Shown here: positions 1 through 9,453 of the stretch, piece by piece
Layout: each line of letters opens with the position of its first letter
Position numbering within the stretch: position 1 is the first letter of the stretch
DNA from: Hyphomicrobium sp.
GTDB taxonomy: Bacteria; Pseudomonadota; Alphaproteobacteria; Rhizobiales; Hyphomicrobiaceae
Assembly: GCF_019744875.1 (NCBI RefSeq)
Contig: NZ_JAIETU010000002.1
Location: forward strand, 744,001 to 808,000
DNA: 64,000 bases
Direction: 5' to 3'
Made by a program: the position numbers and the translations under genes
Notes under the pieces: generated by a model
Databases searched by the model: none
Seen by the model: the letters and a program-made list of their open reading frames with translations, nothing else
Told to the model about the DNA's origin: nothing

Positions 1-1244
<1,244 letters not shown>

Positions 1245-1347
1245 GTCCACTCTCCAGCCGCGCAATAGAATGACCGCCTCAGCACGAGCGGCCGGGCGGT
1301 CCTGGTTCGAAGGTTGCCGCGGACCCTATGGACAAGCCTGCCCGGGG

Positions 1348-2280
1348 TCAAGAGCACATGTTGTCATAATCTCCAAATTCTGCTGCTAAACTTTTCATTT
1401 GTTGCGCATTTATCCATTTCCACGACATCATATTGCGTTTTAGCCATGTAATCTGGCGTTTGGCGTAACGACGCGTCTCCGCTTTTGCTGCCTCCGCGGC
1501 GGCGGCCGGCGTGGTCGCCCCGGCGATCTCAGCGGCCAGTGGCGCAACGCCGAGCGCGCGCATGACCGGCAGATCCCGGCTCAACCCGAGTTGCAGAAGC
1601 GCCTGCACCTCCTCGAGCGCGCCCTCGGCCAGCATGGCGTCGAAGCGCGCGTCGCAGCGGGCGAATAGGTCGTCGCGGTCGCGCGACACGACGAAAGCGC
1701 GTCCCTCCTCCACGTGCACAACCGGCTCGCCCGGCTTGGCCTGCCACTCGGCGAGCGAGACGCCGGTCGCATCCAGAACTTCCAGCGCGCGCACGAGGCG
1801 CTGTGGATCTGTCGGGCGGAGGCGGGCTGCCATCACAGGGTCGCGCGCGGCGAGTTCGGCATGCAGCGCGGCCGGCCCGATCTCCGCGGCGCGGCTCCTC
1901 CAGTGGCTGCGAATGTCGTCGGGGACCGGCGGGATCGGCGACAACCCCTCGGTCAGCGCCATGAAATAGAGCCCCGTTCCGCCGACGACGATCGGAACGC
2001 GCCCGGCCTGCTGCGCCTCCGCGATGGCGGCTCCGGCCTCGGCCGCGAAACGCGCCGCCGAATACGCCTCGGCGCCTGGGACGTGGCCGTAGAGGCGATG
2101 TGGCACACGTTGCGTGTCCGTCTCGCCGGGGCGCGCCGTCAGCACACGCAGTTCGCGATAGACCTGCATGGCATCGGCGTTGATGATCGTGCCGCCGAGG
2201 CGCTCGGCCAGCGCCAGCGCCAAAGTCGACTTGCCCGAAGCGGTGGGCCCTGCAATCAGTATGGGTGCGCGTTTGGTCAT
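1348..2280 (-). CDS. miaA: tRNA dimethylallyltransferase
   Basis: MiaA transfers a dimethylallyl group from DMAPP to the N6 of A37 in tRNAs that read codons beginning with U. The protein is 310 aa, normal for the family. The P-loop GPTASGKSTLALALAERL stands near residue 11. The substrate-loop segment INADAMQVYRELRVLTARP and the VVGGTGLYFMALTEGL motif follow, and a KRQITWLKRN segment stands near the C-terminus. I chose the ATG at 2278-2280 (MTKRAPILIAG); an in-frame GTG 21 nt upstream (2301) is possible, but the ATG has an AGAAAG stretch at a usable distance. The gene is divergent from serB with about 62 bp between starts, so the two promoters must be compact or overlap. Confidence 0.95.
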   Translation of the reverse strand: MTKRAPILIAGPTASGKSTLALALAERLGGTIINADAMQVYRELRVLTARPGETDTQRVPHRLYGHVPGAEAYSAARFAAEAGAAIAEAQQAGRVPIVVGGTGLYFMALTEGLSPIPPVPDDIRSHWRSRAAEIGPAALHAELAARDPVMAARLRPTDPQRLVRALEVLDATGVSLAEWQAKPGEPVVHVEEGRAFVVSRDRDDLFARCDARFDAMLAEGALEEVQALLQLGLSRDLPVMRALGVAPLAAEIAGATTPAAAAEAAKAETRRYAKRQITWLKRNMMSWKWINAQQMKSLAAEFGDYDNMCS

Positions 2281-2342
2281 GCCGCTTTCTATCCGAGCCA
2301 CCTGTTCTTGGCATCTCTTCCCGCAAGCCGAGGTTATCCGGA

Positions 2343-3272
2343 ATGCTGTCCGATCTGACGCTCGTCCTCATCGCCGCGCCGGGATCGGGGAACCTGAGCG
2401 AGACGATCGTCGCCAAGGCGCTCCGCGCGGCGCGCTCCTGCCATGGCGGGCGGGGCGGGGCCTGCGTGCGGTGGTTGTCACCCAGCGAGGCGTGGGACGC
2501 GCGCATCGAGACGGCGGCCAGCGTGTCCGACGTGCGCGCCGCGGTCGAACGCGCGGTCTCATCCTACCCCGTCGACTTCGCGGTTCTGCGCAGCGACGCG
2601 GGGCCTCGCAAGGCGCTGCTCTGCGCCGACATGGAGAGCACCGTCATCGAGCAGGAGATGCTCGACGAGATGGCCGACCTCGTCGGATGCCGCTCCGAGA
2701 TCGAAGCGATCACGAAAGCCGCTATGCGGGGCGAGATCGATTTCGAAGGCTCACTCGCGCGCCGCGTCGCGCTGTTCGCGGGGCTCGATGTTCACGCGCT
2801 CGATCCGCTCATGGAGCGCATCACGCTCATGCCGGGCGCGGAAGCGCTCATCAAGACGCTGAGCGCGAACGGATGCCACACAGCATTGGTGACTGGAGGT
2901 TTCACGATCTTCGCCGAACCCGTCGCCAAACGCCTCGGCTTCGATACCGTGGTCGCCAATGTGCTCGAGGTGGACAACGGCCGGCTGACGGGACGTGTCG
3001 TGCCGCCGGTTGTTGGGCCCGCCACGAAAGCCGAGACGCTCGCGCGTTTGGCTGAGACGCACGCGATCACCTCGACCCAGACGCTGGCTGCCGGCGATGG
3101 TGCCAACGATGCCGCGATGCTGGCGGCGGCGGGTCTCGGCGTTGCATTTCGCGCCAAACCCAATCTCGCCGCGCAGGCGCGCGCTGCCGAGAACGGCGCC
3201 GTTGTGCGCCACGGCGATCTTACGGCGCTGCTCTATCTGCAGGGCTACACGCGCGAGAACTTCGTTTCTTGA
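2343..3272 (+). CDS. serB: Phosphoserine phosphatase SerB
   Basis: SerB catalyses the last step of serine synthesis, phosphoserine to serine. It is a HAD-superfamily enzyme of 309 aa. The N-terminal ~85 residues are the less conserved (ACT-like) region; the HAD core begins at ADMESTVIEQEMLDEMAD (nucleophile D96). Motif II is ALVTGGFTIFAEP, and motif III/IV is LAAGDGANDAAMLAAAGLG. The second acidic residue of the DxDx(T/V) signature, normally Asp, is Glu98 here. The ATG at 2343 gives the N-terminus MLSDLTLVLIAAPGSG; longer in-frame starts would run into miaA. The gene is divergent from miaA. Confidence 0.93.
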   Translation: MLSDLTLVLIAAPGSGNLSETIVAKALRAARSCHGGRGGACVRWLSPSEAWDARIETAASVSDVRAAVERAVSSYPVDFAVLRSDAGPRKALLCADMESTVIEQEMLDEMADLVGCRSEIEAITKAAMRGEIDFEGSLARRVALFAGLDVHALDPLMERITLMPGAEALIKTLSANGCHTALVTGGFTIFAEPVAKRLGFDTVVANVLEVDNGRLTGRVVPPVVGPATKAETLARLAETHAITSTQTLAAGDGANDAAMLAAAGLGVAFRAKPNLAAQARAAENGAVVRHGDLTALLYLQGYTRENFVS

Positions 3273-3371
3273 TCGCGGCTTTTCTGATCGCAGCTTTTTT
3301 GAAACCCGCCCGATCGCGCTCCGTACATCTGACACGCACCGCAACGCGTGCGTCAAACAACGGAGATGATC

Positions 3372-3680
3372 ATGAGCAAGCACATTTTTGTGGCCGCACT
3401 CCTATTGGCCCTCACCGGTTCGGTGGCCGTCGCCGCAACGCCGGTCAAGCCCGAGGAGAACAGCCTTTCCGGCAAAGCCATGCGCGACCTGCCGGGCAAC
3501 AATTCCGCCGGTAAAACCGCTCATCCGACGCAGAAGCCGGAAGAGTACAGCCAGTCCGGCAAGGCGATGCGCGATCAGCCCGGCAACGTGTCCGGCACCG
3601 GTACAGGCTCGCCGACGGCGCGTCCCGGCGACAACAGCCTGTCGGGCAAGGTGATGAAGGATCTTCCCGGCAACAACTGA
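3372..3680 (+). CDS. Small secreted protein with three 29-residue repeats
   Basis: I do not recognise a family. The protein is 102 aa. A signal peptide (about residues 1-22, cleavage near AVAA) indicates export to the periplasm. The mature part is three tandem units with an exact 29-residue period, starting at residues 28, 57 and 86. Each carries the core SxSGKxM(R/K)DxPGN: EENSLSGKAMRDLPGNN, EEYSQSGKAMRDQPGNV and GDNSLSGKVMKDLPGNN. The linkers are rich in Thr, Pro and Gly. There are no Cys residues. The ATG at 3372 has GGAG 6 nt upstream. The gene stands alone between serB and a convergent gene. The exact period points to internal duplication. Confidence 0.75.
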   Translation: MSKHIFVAALLLALTGSVAVAATPVKPEENSLSGKAMRDLPGNNSAGKTAHPTQKPEEYSQSGKAMRDQPGNVSGTGTGSPTARPGDNSLSGKVMKDLPGNN

Positions 3681-3742
3681 GTTTGCCGCCCTTTTGGTCC
3701 CGCACGCCTTCCTTCAGCGGAGTGGACGGGACCGGACCGCCA

Positions 3743-3765
3743 GCCCTGCGTCGCGCGCGCAGGGC
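3743..3765. terminator. Hairpin between convergent genes
   Basis: Perfect 8-bp inverted repeat (GCCCTGCG / CGCAGGGC) with a 7-nt loop, between two convergent genes (stops at 3680 and 3796). There is no clear T-tract, so intrinsic termination is only inferred from position. Confidence 0.4.
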
Positions 3766-3795
3766 CGTTCGGTTATCTGTCACTGCCACCCACGC

Positions 3796-4461
3796 TCACG
3801 CACGGCCGAAGGCGTTCCGCAACGCAACGCGCACGCGATCGGCAAGCAGCGCCACCTGCGGCTTGAGGCGCGCCCATGCCTGCTTCGTCTCCAAGCGGAC
3901 GCGGTTCTTGACCATGCGCCCGTAGCGCCACGCCCACGACGCGCGGATGCGTTCGAACAGCGCTTCCTTCCAGGGCATGATCCAATTGTAGGCCTGCGCG
4001 AACCAGCCGAGCTGCATCAGGGCGGGGCGCGTCAGCATGAACAGGCGCGCGATGAGCGCGGTCGAGGCGATCTTTGCGCACACGAACAGAAAGCCCGCGG
4101 CAACGAGCTTGCCTTGCGCGACGAGATAGACGGCAAGCAGCTTCAGCGGAAACAGCACCGAGGTCGGCAGTGCGAGAACGGCGAGTGCGCCGTAGGGCGG
4201 CAGGCTTGCGATGGCCTGCTCGGCGCGCGCCCAGATCCTGAAGCGCGCGAGCCACGCCAGCGCATCGGCGAGCGGCCGCCATCCCCACTCCTCGAACAGG
4301 AGCACGAGGGCGAGCACGACTTGAAACGAGAGGGCGACACCGGCCGCGATCCACGACGCAAGCGCGCGCAAGGCGCTCACCACCGGCGGGCGCACCTGGG
4401 CAACGGCCGCACCGAGCCTCTGCCACGCGCGCGCAATTGGGCGTGTGCTTTCTTCCGTCAC
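3796..4461 (-). CDS. Hypothetical integral membrane protein
   Basis: Function unknown. It encodes about 221 aa with a hydrophobic segment near the N-terminus (LASWIAAGVALSFQVVLALV), a Trp/Arg-rich connector (FEEWGWRPLADALAWLARF), and two further hydrophobic stretches (LAVLALPTSVLFPLKLLAVY, LVAAGFLFVCAKIASTALIA). The C-terminal tail is basic and amphipathic and ends in VRVALRNAFGRA. The start is uncertain: a GTG at 4459-4461 has an AGG-containing site 6-7 nt upstream, while a TTG at 4494 would add 11 residues. It is convergent with the repeat protein gene and divergent from the pseudoazurin gene. Similar small multi-pass proteins are, from memory, common in Hyphomicrobiales, but I know no function for them. 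Confidence 0.7.
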   Translation of the reverse strand: MTEESTRPIARAWQRLGAAVAQVRPPVVSALRALASWIAAGVALSFQVVLALVLLFEEWGWRPLADALAWLARFRIWARAEQAIASLPPYGALAVLALPTSVLFPLKLLAVYLVAQGKLVAAGFLFVCAKIASTALIARLFMLTRPALMQLGWFAQAYNWIMPWKEALFERIRASWAWRYGRMVKNRVRLETKQAWARLKPQVALLADRVRVALRNAFGRA

Positions 4462-4563
4462 GATCGCCTCGCTCGTTTCCGCCCGCCCCGACAAGGGCCG
4501 TCCGTCAACGTCATCGCGCGAGCAGCATCACCGCGCGAGGCGACCCGCGCTGAAATGCACCAT

Positions 4564-4590
4564 TTGACAGTTGCGCCCATATTCTATACT
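4564..4590 (+). promoter_or_regulatory. Candidate -35/-10 promoter of the pseudoazurin gene
   Basis: TTGACA (4564-4569) and TATACT (4585-4590) with a 15-bp spacer, 34 nt before the ATG of the pseudoazurin gene. Both hexamers are near consensus but the spacer is shorter than the usual 17 bp. Confidence 0.4.
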
Positions 4591-4623
4591 TGCGTTGTCA
4601 AGAATCGAAACCAAGGGGGAAAC

Positions 4624-5073
4624 ATGACCTTACGTTCTGTGTTTGTAGGCGCCATCGCACTTTTGACCGCAGGCTCGTTCGCCGGCACCGCCGGCGCGGA
4701 AGAGCACGTCGTGAAGATGATGAATGCGAACGGCAAAGGCAAATTCATGCTGTTCGAGCCGGAAGTCGTCCACGCCAAGGTCGGCGACACGGTTAAGTTC
4801 GTGCCGACCAACAAGGGGCACAACGCCGAGACGATCCCGGGTCTTTGGCCGGAAGGCGCGGCGGAGCTCAAGGGCGAGCTCAACCAGGAAGCCGTGCTGA
4901 CCATCGAGAAGCCCGGCATCTACGGCATCAAGTGCCTGCCGCATTATCCGATGGGCATGATCGGCCTCGTGGTGGCGGGCGACCTGACCAACAAGGCGCA
5001 GCTCGACAGCTACAAGCCTGCCGGATCCGCCACGAAGCGCTTCGACGAGCTGAAAGCGAAGATCACGCAGTAG
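4624..5073 (+). CDS. Pseudoazurin (type I blue copper protein)
   Basis: This is a periplasmic cupredoxin that carries single electrons, in this family typically to copper nitrite reductase or nitrous-oxide reductase, or from methylamine dehydrogenase. The protein is 149 aa with a signal peptide (residues 1-25, ending GTAGA). The copper ligands are all in place: His66 (NKGHNAE), Cys104, His107 and Met112 in KCLPHYPMGM. The spacing C-x2-H-x4-M is that of pseudoazurin rather than azurin. The ATG at 4624 follows AAGGGGGAAAC. The gene is monocistronic, with a candidate promoter just upstream and an inverted repeat downstream. No partner reductase is in this window, so the physiological partner is unknown. 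Confidence 0.93.
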   Translation: MTLRSVFVGAIALLTAGSFAGTAGAEEHVVKMMNANGKGKFMLFEPEVVHAKVGDTVKFVPTNKGHNAETIPGLWPEGAAELKGELNQEAVLTIEKPGIYGIKCLPHYPMGMIGLVVAGDLTNKAQLDSYKPAGSATKRFDELKAKITQ

Positions 5074-5076
5074 CAC

Positions 5077-5113
5077 GAGCAGTCACCGGGTGTTGGGTCC
5101 CAGGTGACCGCTC
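5077..5113. terminator. Inverted repeat between convergent pseudoazurin and ABC genes
   Basis: GAGCAGTCACC at 5077-5087 pairs with GGTGACCGCTC at 5103-5113 (11-bp arms, one mismatch, 15-nt loop). It sits in the 82-bp convergent gap. There is no T-tract, so a terminator role is inferred from position only. Confidence 0.35.
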
Positions 5114-5155
5114 GATTGCCCGAGAAGCCGTCCGCGGCTCCGTCGCGGGCGGCAG

Positions 5156-7081
5156 TCAGTTCCCGAGGGGCGGCGAGATCATGGCCGCGTCCGCTTCGAG
5201 CGCGGCGGCCAGCTCCTCGCGCGCCTTCTCGGCCTGACGCTGCCGGTTCCACAGGCTCGCATAGAGCCCGTTGCGCGCGATCAACTCGGCATGGCTGCCC
5301 TGTTCAACCAGGCGCCCCTTGTCGAGCACGATGATCTGATCGGCGTGCACGATGGTCGAGAGCCGGTGGGCGATGACAAGCGTCGTGCGATCCACGGCGA
5401 CGCGATCCAGCGCATCCTGGATCTCCTTTTCCGTATGGCTGTCGAGCGCGCTGGTCGCTTCGTCCAGCATGAGGATCGGCGGCCCCTTGAGGAGCGTGCG
5501 CGCAATGGCCACGCGCTGCTTTTCGCCACCCGAGAGTTTCAAGCCGCGCTCGCCCACCATGGTCTTGTAGCCCTGGGGCAGGGTCGCGATGAAGGTGTCG
5601 ATCTGCGCCAGGCGCGCGGCCTCGTGCACCTCCGCGTCCGAAGCGTCGGGGCGGCCGTAGCGAATGTTGTAGAGGATCGTGTCGTTGAACAGCACGGTAT
5701 CCTGCGGCACGACGCCGATGGCACGGCGCAGCGATTGCTGCGTCACGTCGCGGATGTCCTGGCCGTCGATGGTCACGCTTCCCGACTGGATATCGTAGAA
5801 GCGGAACAGGATGCGCGAGATGGTCGACTTGCCGGCGCCCGAGGGGCCGACGATCGCCACCATCTTTCCGGCCGGCACCTCGAATGAGATGTCGTGCAGA
5901 ATTTTCCGGTCCGCATCGTAGGAGAACGATACGTTCTCGAACCGCACGGTGCCGTCGCGCACGACAAGCTCGCCCGCGCCCGGCTTGTCCTCGACATCGG
6001 GTTTGACGGCGAGCAGCGCGAACATCGTTTCGAGGTCGACGAGGCCCTGCTTGATCTCGCGGTACACCATGCCCATGAAGTTCAGCGGCATATAGAGCTG
6101 GATCAGCACGGCATTGATCAGCACGAAGTCGCCCACCGTATGCGTGCCGGCCATGACGCTGCGCGCGGATAGCCACATCACGAGCGTCATGCCGGCCGTG
6201 TAGATGGCGGCCTGCCCGGAGTTGAGTGTGCCGAGCGAGTAGTAGGTTTTTACGGCCGCCTTCTCGTAGCGCGCCATCGAGACGTCGTAGCGGCGCGCCT
6301 CGGCCTCCTCGTTGCCGAAGTACTTGACCGTCTCGAAGTTGAGCAGGCTGTCGATGGCCTTCGTGTTCGCTTCGGTGTCGCTCTCGTTCATCTCGCGGCG
6401 GATGGCGATGCGCCGCTCGGACGCTGCGAACGTGAACCACATGTAGGCAGCCACCGTGACCATCAGGATGAGCACATAGGTCCAGTCGAAATAGTAGACC
6501 AGCAGGGCGGCGACCAGGACGAGCTCGATGACGGTGGGCGCGAGCTGCATCACGCCCATGCGCACGATGAGGTCGATGCCGCGCGTGCCGCGCTCGATGA
6601 CGCGCGAGAGGCCGCCCGTGCGCCGCTCCAGGTGGAAGCGCAGCGACAGCTTGTGGAGATGGCGGAACGTGCGGTTGTTCAGCTCGCGAATGGCGTGCTG
6701 GCCGACGCGCGTGAACAGCACGTCGCGGACCTGGTTCAGAACCATCATCAGGACGCGGCCGACGCCGTAGGCGACGATCAGCATGGCGATGGCGAAGGCG
6801 AGCGTTTTGGATGCCGCGACCTCGGGCTTCGCCAGGTCGGCCGCCAGCCAGTCGGTCGCCCACTTGAAGGCGATGGGGACCGCAACCGTGATCAGCTTGG
6901 CGAGCACGAGCACGACGAACGCGCCCGCCACTTCCATGCGCAGGTCGCGGCGTCCGTGCGGCCAGATGAAGGGCAGCAAACTCCGGAGAACGGTCCAGTG
7001 GTCGGCCGTGGCGGAAAGCCCGAGCAGATCAGGGCGCTCGCTGCGGCTCGCCGGCGATGTCGCGACGGATGTAGGTCTCAT
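5156..7081 (-). CDS. Atm1/HMT1-type ABC exporter (fused permease-ATPase)
   Basis: This is a half-transporter of the ABCB7/Atm1 type in the inner membrane. Characterised bacterial relatives export glutathione conjugates and heavy-metal thiol complexes, and the mitochondrial ones serve Fe-S protein assembly. The protein is 641 aa. The N-terminal ~370 residues form a six-helix ABC transmembrane domain, with the conserved loop LLNFETVKYFGNE and a HKLSLRFHLERRTGGLSR segment. The ATPase follows: Walker A GPSGAGKST, Q-loop VVPQDTVLFNDT, signature LSGGEKQRVAIARTLL, Walker B ILMLDEATSALD and H-loop VIAHRLSTI. I chose the ATG at 7079-7081 (MRPTSVATS), although its GAGGGA is close; a GTG at 7108 has no ribosome site. 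The substrate is not deducible. Confidence 0.93.
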   Translation of the reverse strand: MRPTSVATSPASRSERPDLLGLSATADHWTVLRSLLPFIWPHGRRDLRMEVAGAFVVLVLAKLITVAVPIAFKWATDWLAADLAKPEVAASKTLAFAIAMLIVAYGVGRVLMMVLNQVRDVLFTRVGQHAIRELNNRTFRHLHKLSLRFHLERRTGGLSRVIERGTRGIDLIVRMGVMQLAPTVIELVLVAALLVYYFDWTYVLILMVTVAAYMWFTFAASERRIAIRREMNESDTEANTKAIDSLLNFETVKYFGNEEAEARRYDVSMARYEKAAVKTYYSLGTLNSGQAAIYTAGMTLVMWLSARSVMAGTHTVGDFVLINAVLIQLYMPLNFMGMVYREIKQGLVDLETMFALLAVKPDVEDKPGAGELVVRDGTVRFENVSFSYDADRKILHDISFEVPAGKMVAIVGPSGAGKSTISRILFRFYDIQSGSVTIDGQDIRDVTQQSLRRAIGVVPQDTVLFNDTILYNIRYGRPDASDAEVHEAARLAQIDTFIATLPQGYKTMVGERGLKLSGGEKQRVAIARTLLKGPPILMLDEATSALDSHTEKEIQDALDRVAVDRTTLVIAHRLSTIVHADQIIVLDKGRLVEQGSHAELIARNGLYASLWNRQRQAEKAREELAAALEADAAMISPPLGN

Positions 7082-7269
7082 GTCCCTCGAACGATACGGA
7101 TGGAGCACCCGGGCAGATCACGGGCGCGGCGCTACCGGCCGTTTGCAGGTGGCCGGGCAGGCGGAGACTTAGCTTCTTTGGTGCGCGGTGGCCAGTCGGG
7201 GCCTATTTGCCTGCCGCGTCATGACGCGGCGGCGCGGCCGCAGGCGGAGCCGTGCTTTGGCCCGCTCCG

Positions 7270-9186
7270 CTACGCGCGCGCGGGCAGCAACAGCCGCTGG
7301 CAGGGATAGATGCGGTCGGGATCGCGAATTTTGCGGCCGTTGGCGTTGCGGATCACCTCGTAGCGCGCGCCTTTTCTCATGTGGCGCCGGGAGATCGTCC
7401 ACAGCGTCTCGCCGCGTGCGACCACGTGGATGCGGCGGTCTTTCGCGCGCGCTGCCTTCTTGCGTTCACAGCGTCCAACGGCGTGGCGAGACGTATTGCG
7501 GTGAGCGGCGAGTGTCCTCTTGCGCGAGACGTTGTGGACGCCGGCCTTGGCGGTGGCGAGCCTGCGTCGGGCGGCAGCGGGAGGCGCCTCCTTTGCGTGA
7601 GCGGCATATGCCGCGTCCTTGCTGCGGGGCTCGGGCTGGTTTCCCTCGGCGACGCTGGCTGCGCCGTCCGCTGCGCGCGGCTTCTCCGCTTCGGACGCCG
7701 CGATTTCGGGCTTAGAGGCTTGCGGCGCGGCGCCCTTGGCGGCGTGAGGCTCTGCTGCCTTGCGCTTTTCCGGGGTGGCGCGGGCTTCGGCCCAGCGCTG
7801 CTTGGCTTCTGCCTCACGCGCGTCGTTCGCGCGCTTGTCAGCCGCTTTCTGTTCGGCTGCTTTCTGTGCGTCTGCTTTCTCTGTGGCCTCGGCGTCTGCG
7901 CGCTGACGCGCGGTTTCTGCTTCCTGGCGCGCCTGCTCGGCCTCGGCCAAGAGCTTGCGCTCGCGGTCTTGGGCCGCGCGCTCGGCCTTGGCGCGGTCTT
8001 CTTCGGCGCGACGGGCTTCCTCAGCCTTGGCGTCCGCCAGACGCTTCCGCTCGGCGGCTTCAGCTTCCTTGCGCGCCTCCTCGGCTTTGCGCGCCGCCAG
8101 CTCGACTTCCGCGCGCTTGCGGGCCTCTTCCTCAGCAAGACGTGCCTGCTCAGCAAGACGGGCCTGCTCCGCTTTCGCGGCTGCCTCGCGCTGCTCGTCT
8201 TCGGCCTTCCTCCGCGCCAGCTCGGCCAGGCGAGCCGCCTCGGCCTTCTGGGCTGCTTCGGCCTCGGCGCGCGCGCGCTCCTGCTCAGCCGCAACGCGCA
8301 CCTGTTCGGCACGTGCCTTTTCTTCGTCCACGTCGGGCTTGGGCGCGTTTTGCGCGGGCAGGTCGGGGCCGGCCGGGGGCGCGAGCAGGCTGGCCTTGTT
8401 GCCTTGCTCCCGCTTCTGGAATTCCTCGAGCTTCTTCAAGCCTTCGGCAATACGCCGGTCGAGGTCTTCCTTGATTTTCGCGAGCTCGGCTTTGCGCGCT
8501 TCAGCGCGCCTCAGCTCGGCTTCGGCCGGCGTTTCGCCATTCGAGGTCGAAGGCCCCGCGGCGCGCCGCGCGGCAGCCGCTGCGTCGGCCTGCGCGACCG
8601 CATGCTTCCACTGCTCGTCCGCCTTCCGCCGCGCCTCGACAAAGGCGTCCGCGTCGTTCGCGGCGCGATCCGCCGATGTGCCGACAAGACCATACGCCAG
8701 CTCGGTGAGCGGCGGGCCAAGGGCGGCCTCGGCTTGGTGGACCCAGAACGAAACGTAGCCCAGCGCCTGCTCCACGCCCGCTTTCAGAATGTCTGCGTAG
8801 CCCGGCCGCGGCGCGCGTTCGCCCTTCGCCCCAGCAGCGCCGCCGTTGGCGGATGGTTCACGCGGCACGGACAGCCGGTCTGCGATCTCTTCCTGATAAA
8901 CCCGCGCCGCGCGTTCGAGCCATTCGGCGATGGCGGACTGCGCGGATGCGGTGGATGACGTGCGCGCGGGCGCTGTCTCGTCGCTTGCTCCAGCGGTCGC
9001 AGAGGTCGTCGCACTTGCCGTCGCGAGCGCCAGCGCAACGGCAAGACGGATGGCCGGGCCCGCGACGGACCCTGAGGCGCCCCGTGAGAACGCACGCGCG
9101 GACGCCTTTGCCTCGAACGGCCCGAATTCAGAACTCAACTTTCGCACACCCACGCAACCCTGCTCTCGCCTCGCCGGAGACCCCAC
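7270..9186 (-). CDS. LysM-domain protein with long Ala/Glu/Arg/Lys coiled coil
   Basis: The C-terminal ~50 residues are a LysM peptidoglycan-binding module (HVVARGETLWTISRRH ... IYPCQRLLLP). Upstream, about residues 225-490 are an almost uninterrupted A/E/K/R-rich helix (repeats such as RLAELARRKAEDEQREA) resembling the TolA rod. A hydrophobic Ala/Thr-rich stretch near residues 45-65 could be a signal peptide or anchor, and the Cys in IYPCQRL is the one clear Cys of the module. So it is probably a periplasm-spanning or wall-bound protein, but no function can be assigned. It is 638 aa from the GTG at 9186; starts at GTG 9153 or 9147 (AGGG upstream) are at least as likely. Base composition at low-complexity codons makes antisense reading frames open, but the LysM module fixes the strand. 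Confidence 0.8.
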   Translation of the reverse strand: MGSPARREQGCVGVRKLSSEFGPFEAKASARAFSRGASGSVAGPAIRLAVALALATASATTSATAGASDETAPARTSSTASAQSAIAEWLERAARVYQEEIADRLSVPREPSANGGAAGAKGERAPRPGYADILKAGVEQALGYVSFWVHQAEAALGPPLTELAYGLVGTSADRAANDADAFVEARRKADEQWKHAVAQADAAAAARRAAGPSTSNGETPAEAELRRAEARKAELAKIKEDLDRRIAEGLKKLEEFQKREQGNKASLLAPPAGPDLPAQNAPKPDVDEEKARAEQVRVAAEQERARAEAEAAQKAEAARLAELARRKAEDEQREAAAKAEQARLAEQARLAEEEARKRAEVELAARKAEEARKEAEAAERKRLADAKAEEARRAEEDRAKAERAAQDRERKLLAEAEQARQEAETARQRADAEATEKADAQKAAEQKAADKRANDAREAEAKQRWAEARATPEKRKAAEPHAAKGAAPQASKPEIAASEAEKPRAADGAASVAEGNQPEPRSKDAAYAAHAKEAPPAAARRRLATAKAGVHNVSRKRTLAAHRNTSRHAVGRCERKKAARAKDRRIHVVARGETLWTISRRHMRKGARYEVIRNANGRKIRDPDRIYPCQRLLLPARA

Positions 9187-9453
9187 GCCCGAGCCCGCAC
9201 ATTACGGCACTTTCCCTAAGCGCGGACAAGAGCCTGGGCTCAAATGCGCCTGTTTCGCCGCCGAGTTTCGTAAATGAGTTAACTGGCGGTTTTATGGTTA
9301 GGCGGGCGCCGGGAGGCCTTCGCCACCTGCCCGCCTCATTGGGGGCGTGGTCTCAGGAAAAACGGGCTCTCGTTGGCAAAGTGGCTCGGGCACACCATGT
9401 TATCTGGGACCCGGCGCGGGTTCTCCCGGCGCCGCTCCAACAAGGAAAAACAC

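Noticed and set aside
1245-1347. Possible ilv attenuator between miaA and ilvB
   Set aside because: I found no run of branched-chain codons in a short leader frame and no convincing terminator/antiterminator pair.
4586-4605. Possible FNR/DNR-type box (CTTG-N6-CAAG) before pseudoazurin
   Set aside because: The spacing differs from TTGAT-N4-ATCAA and only four bases per arm match, so it is not distinguishable from chance.
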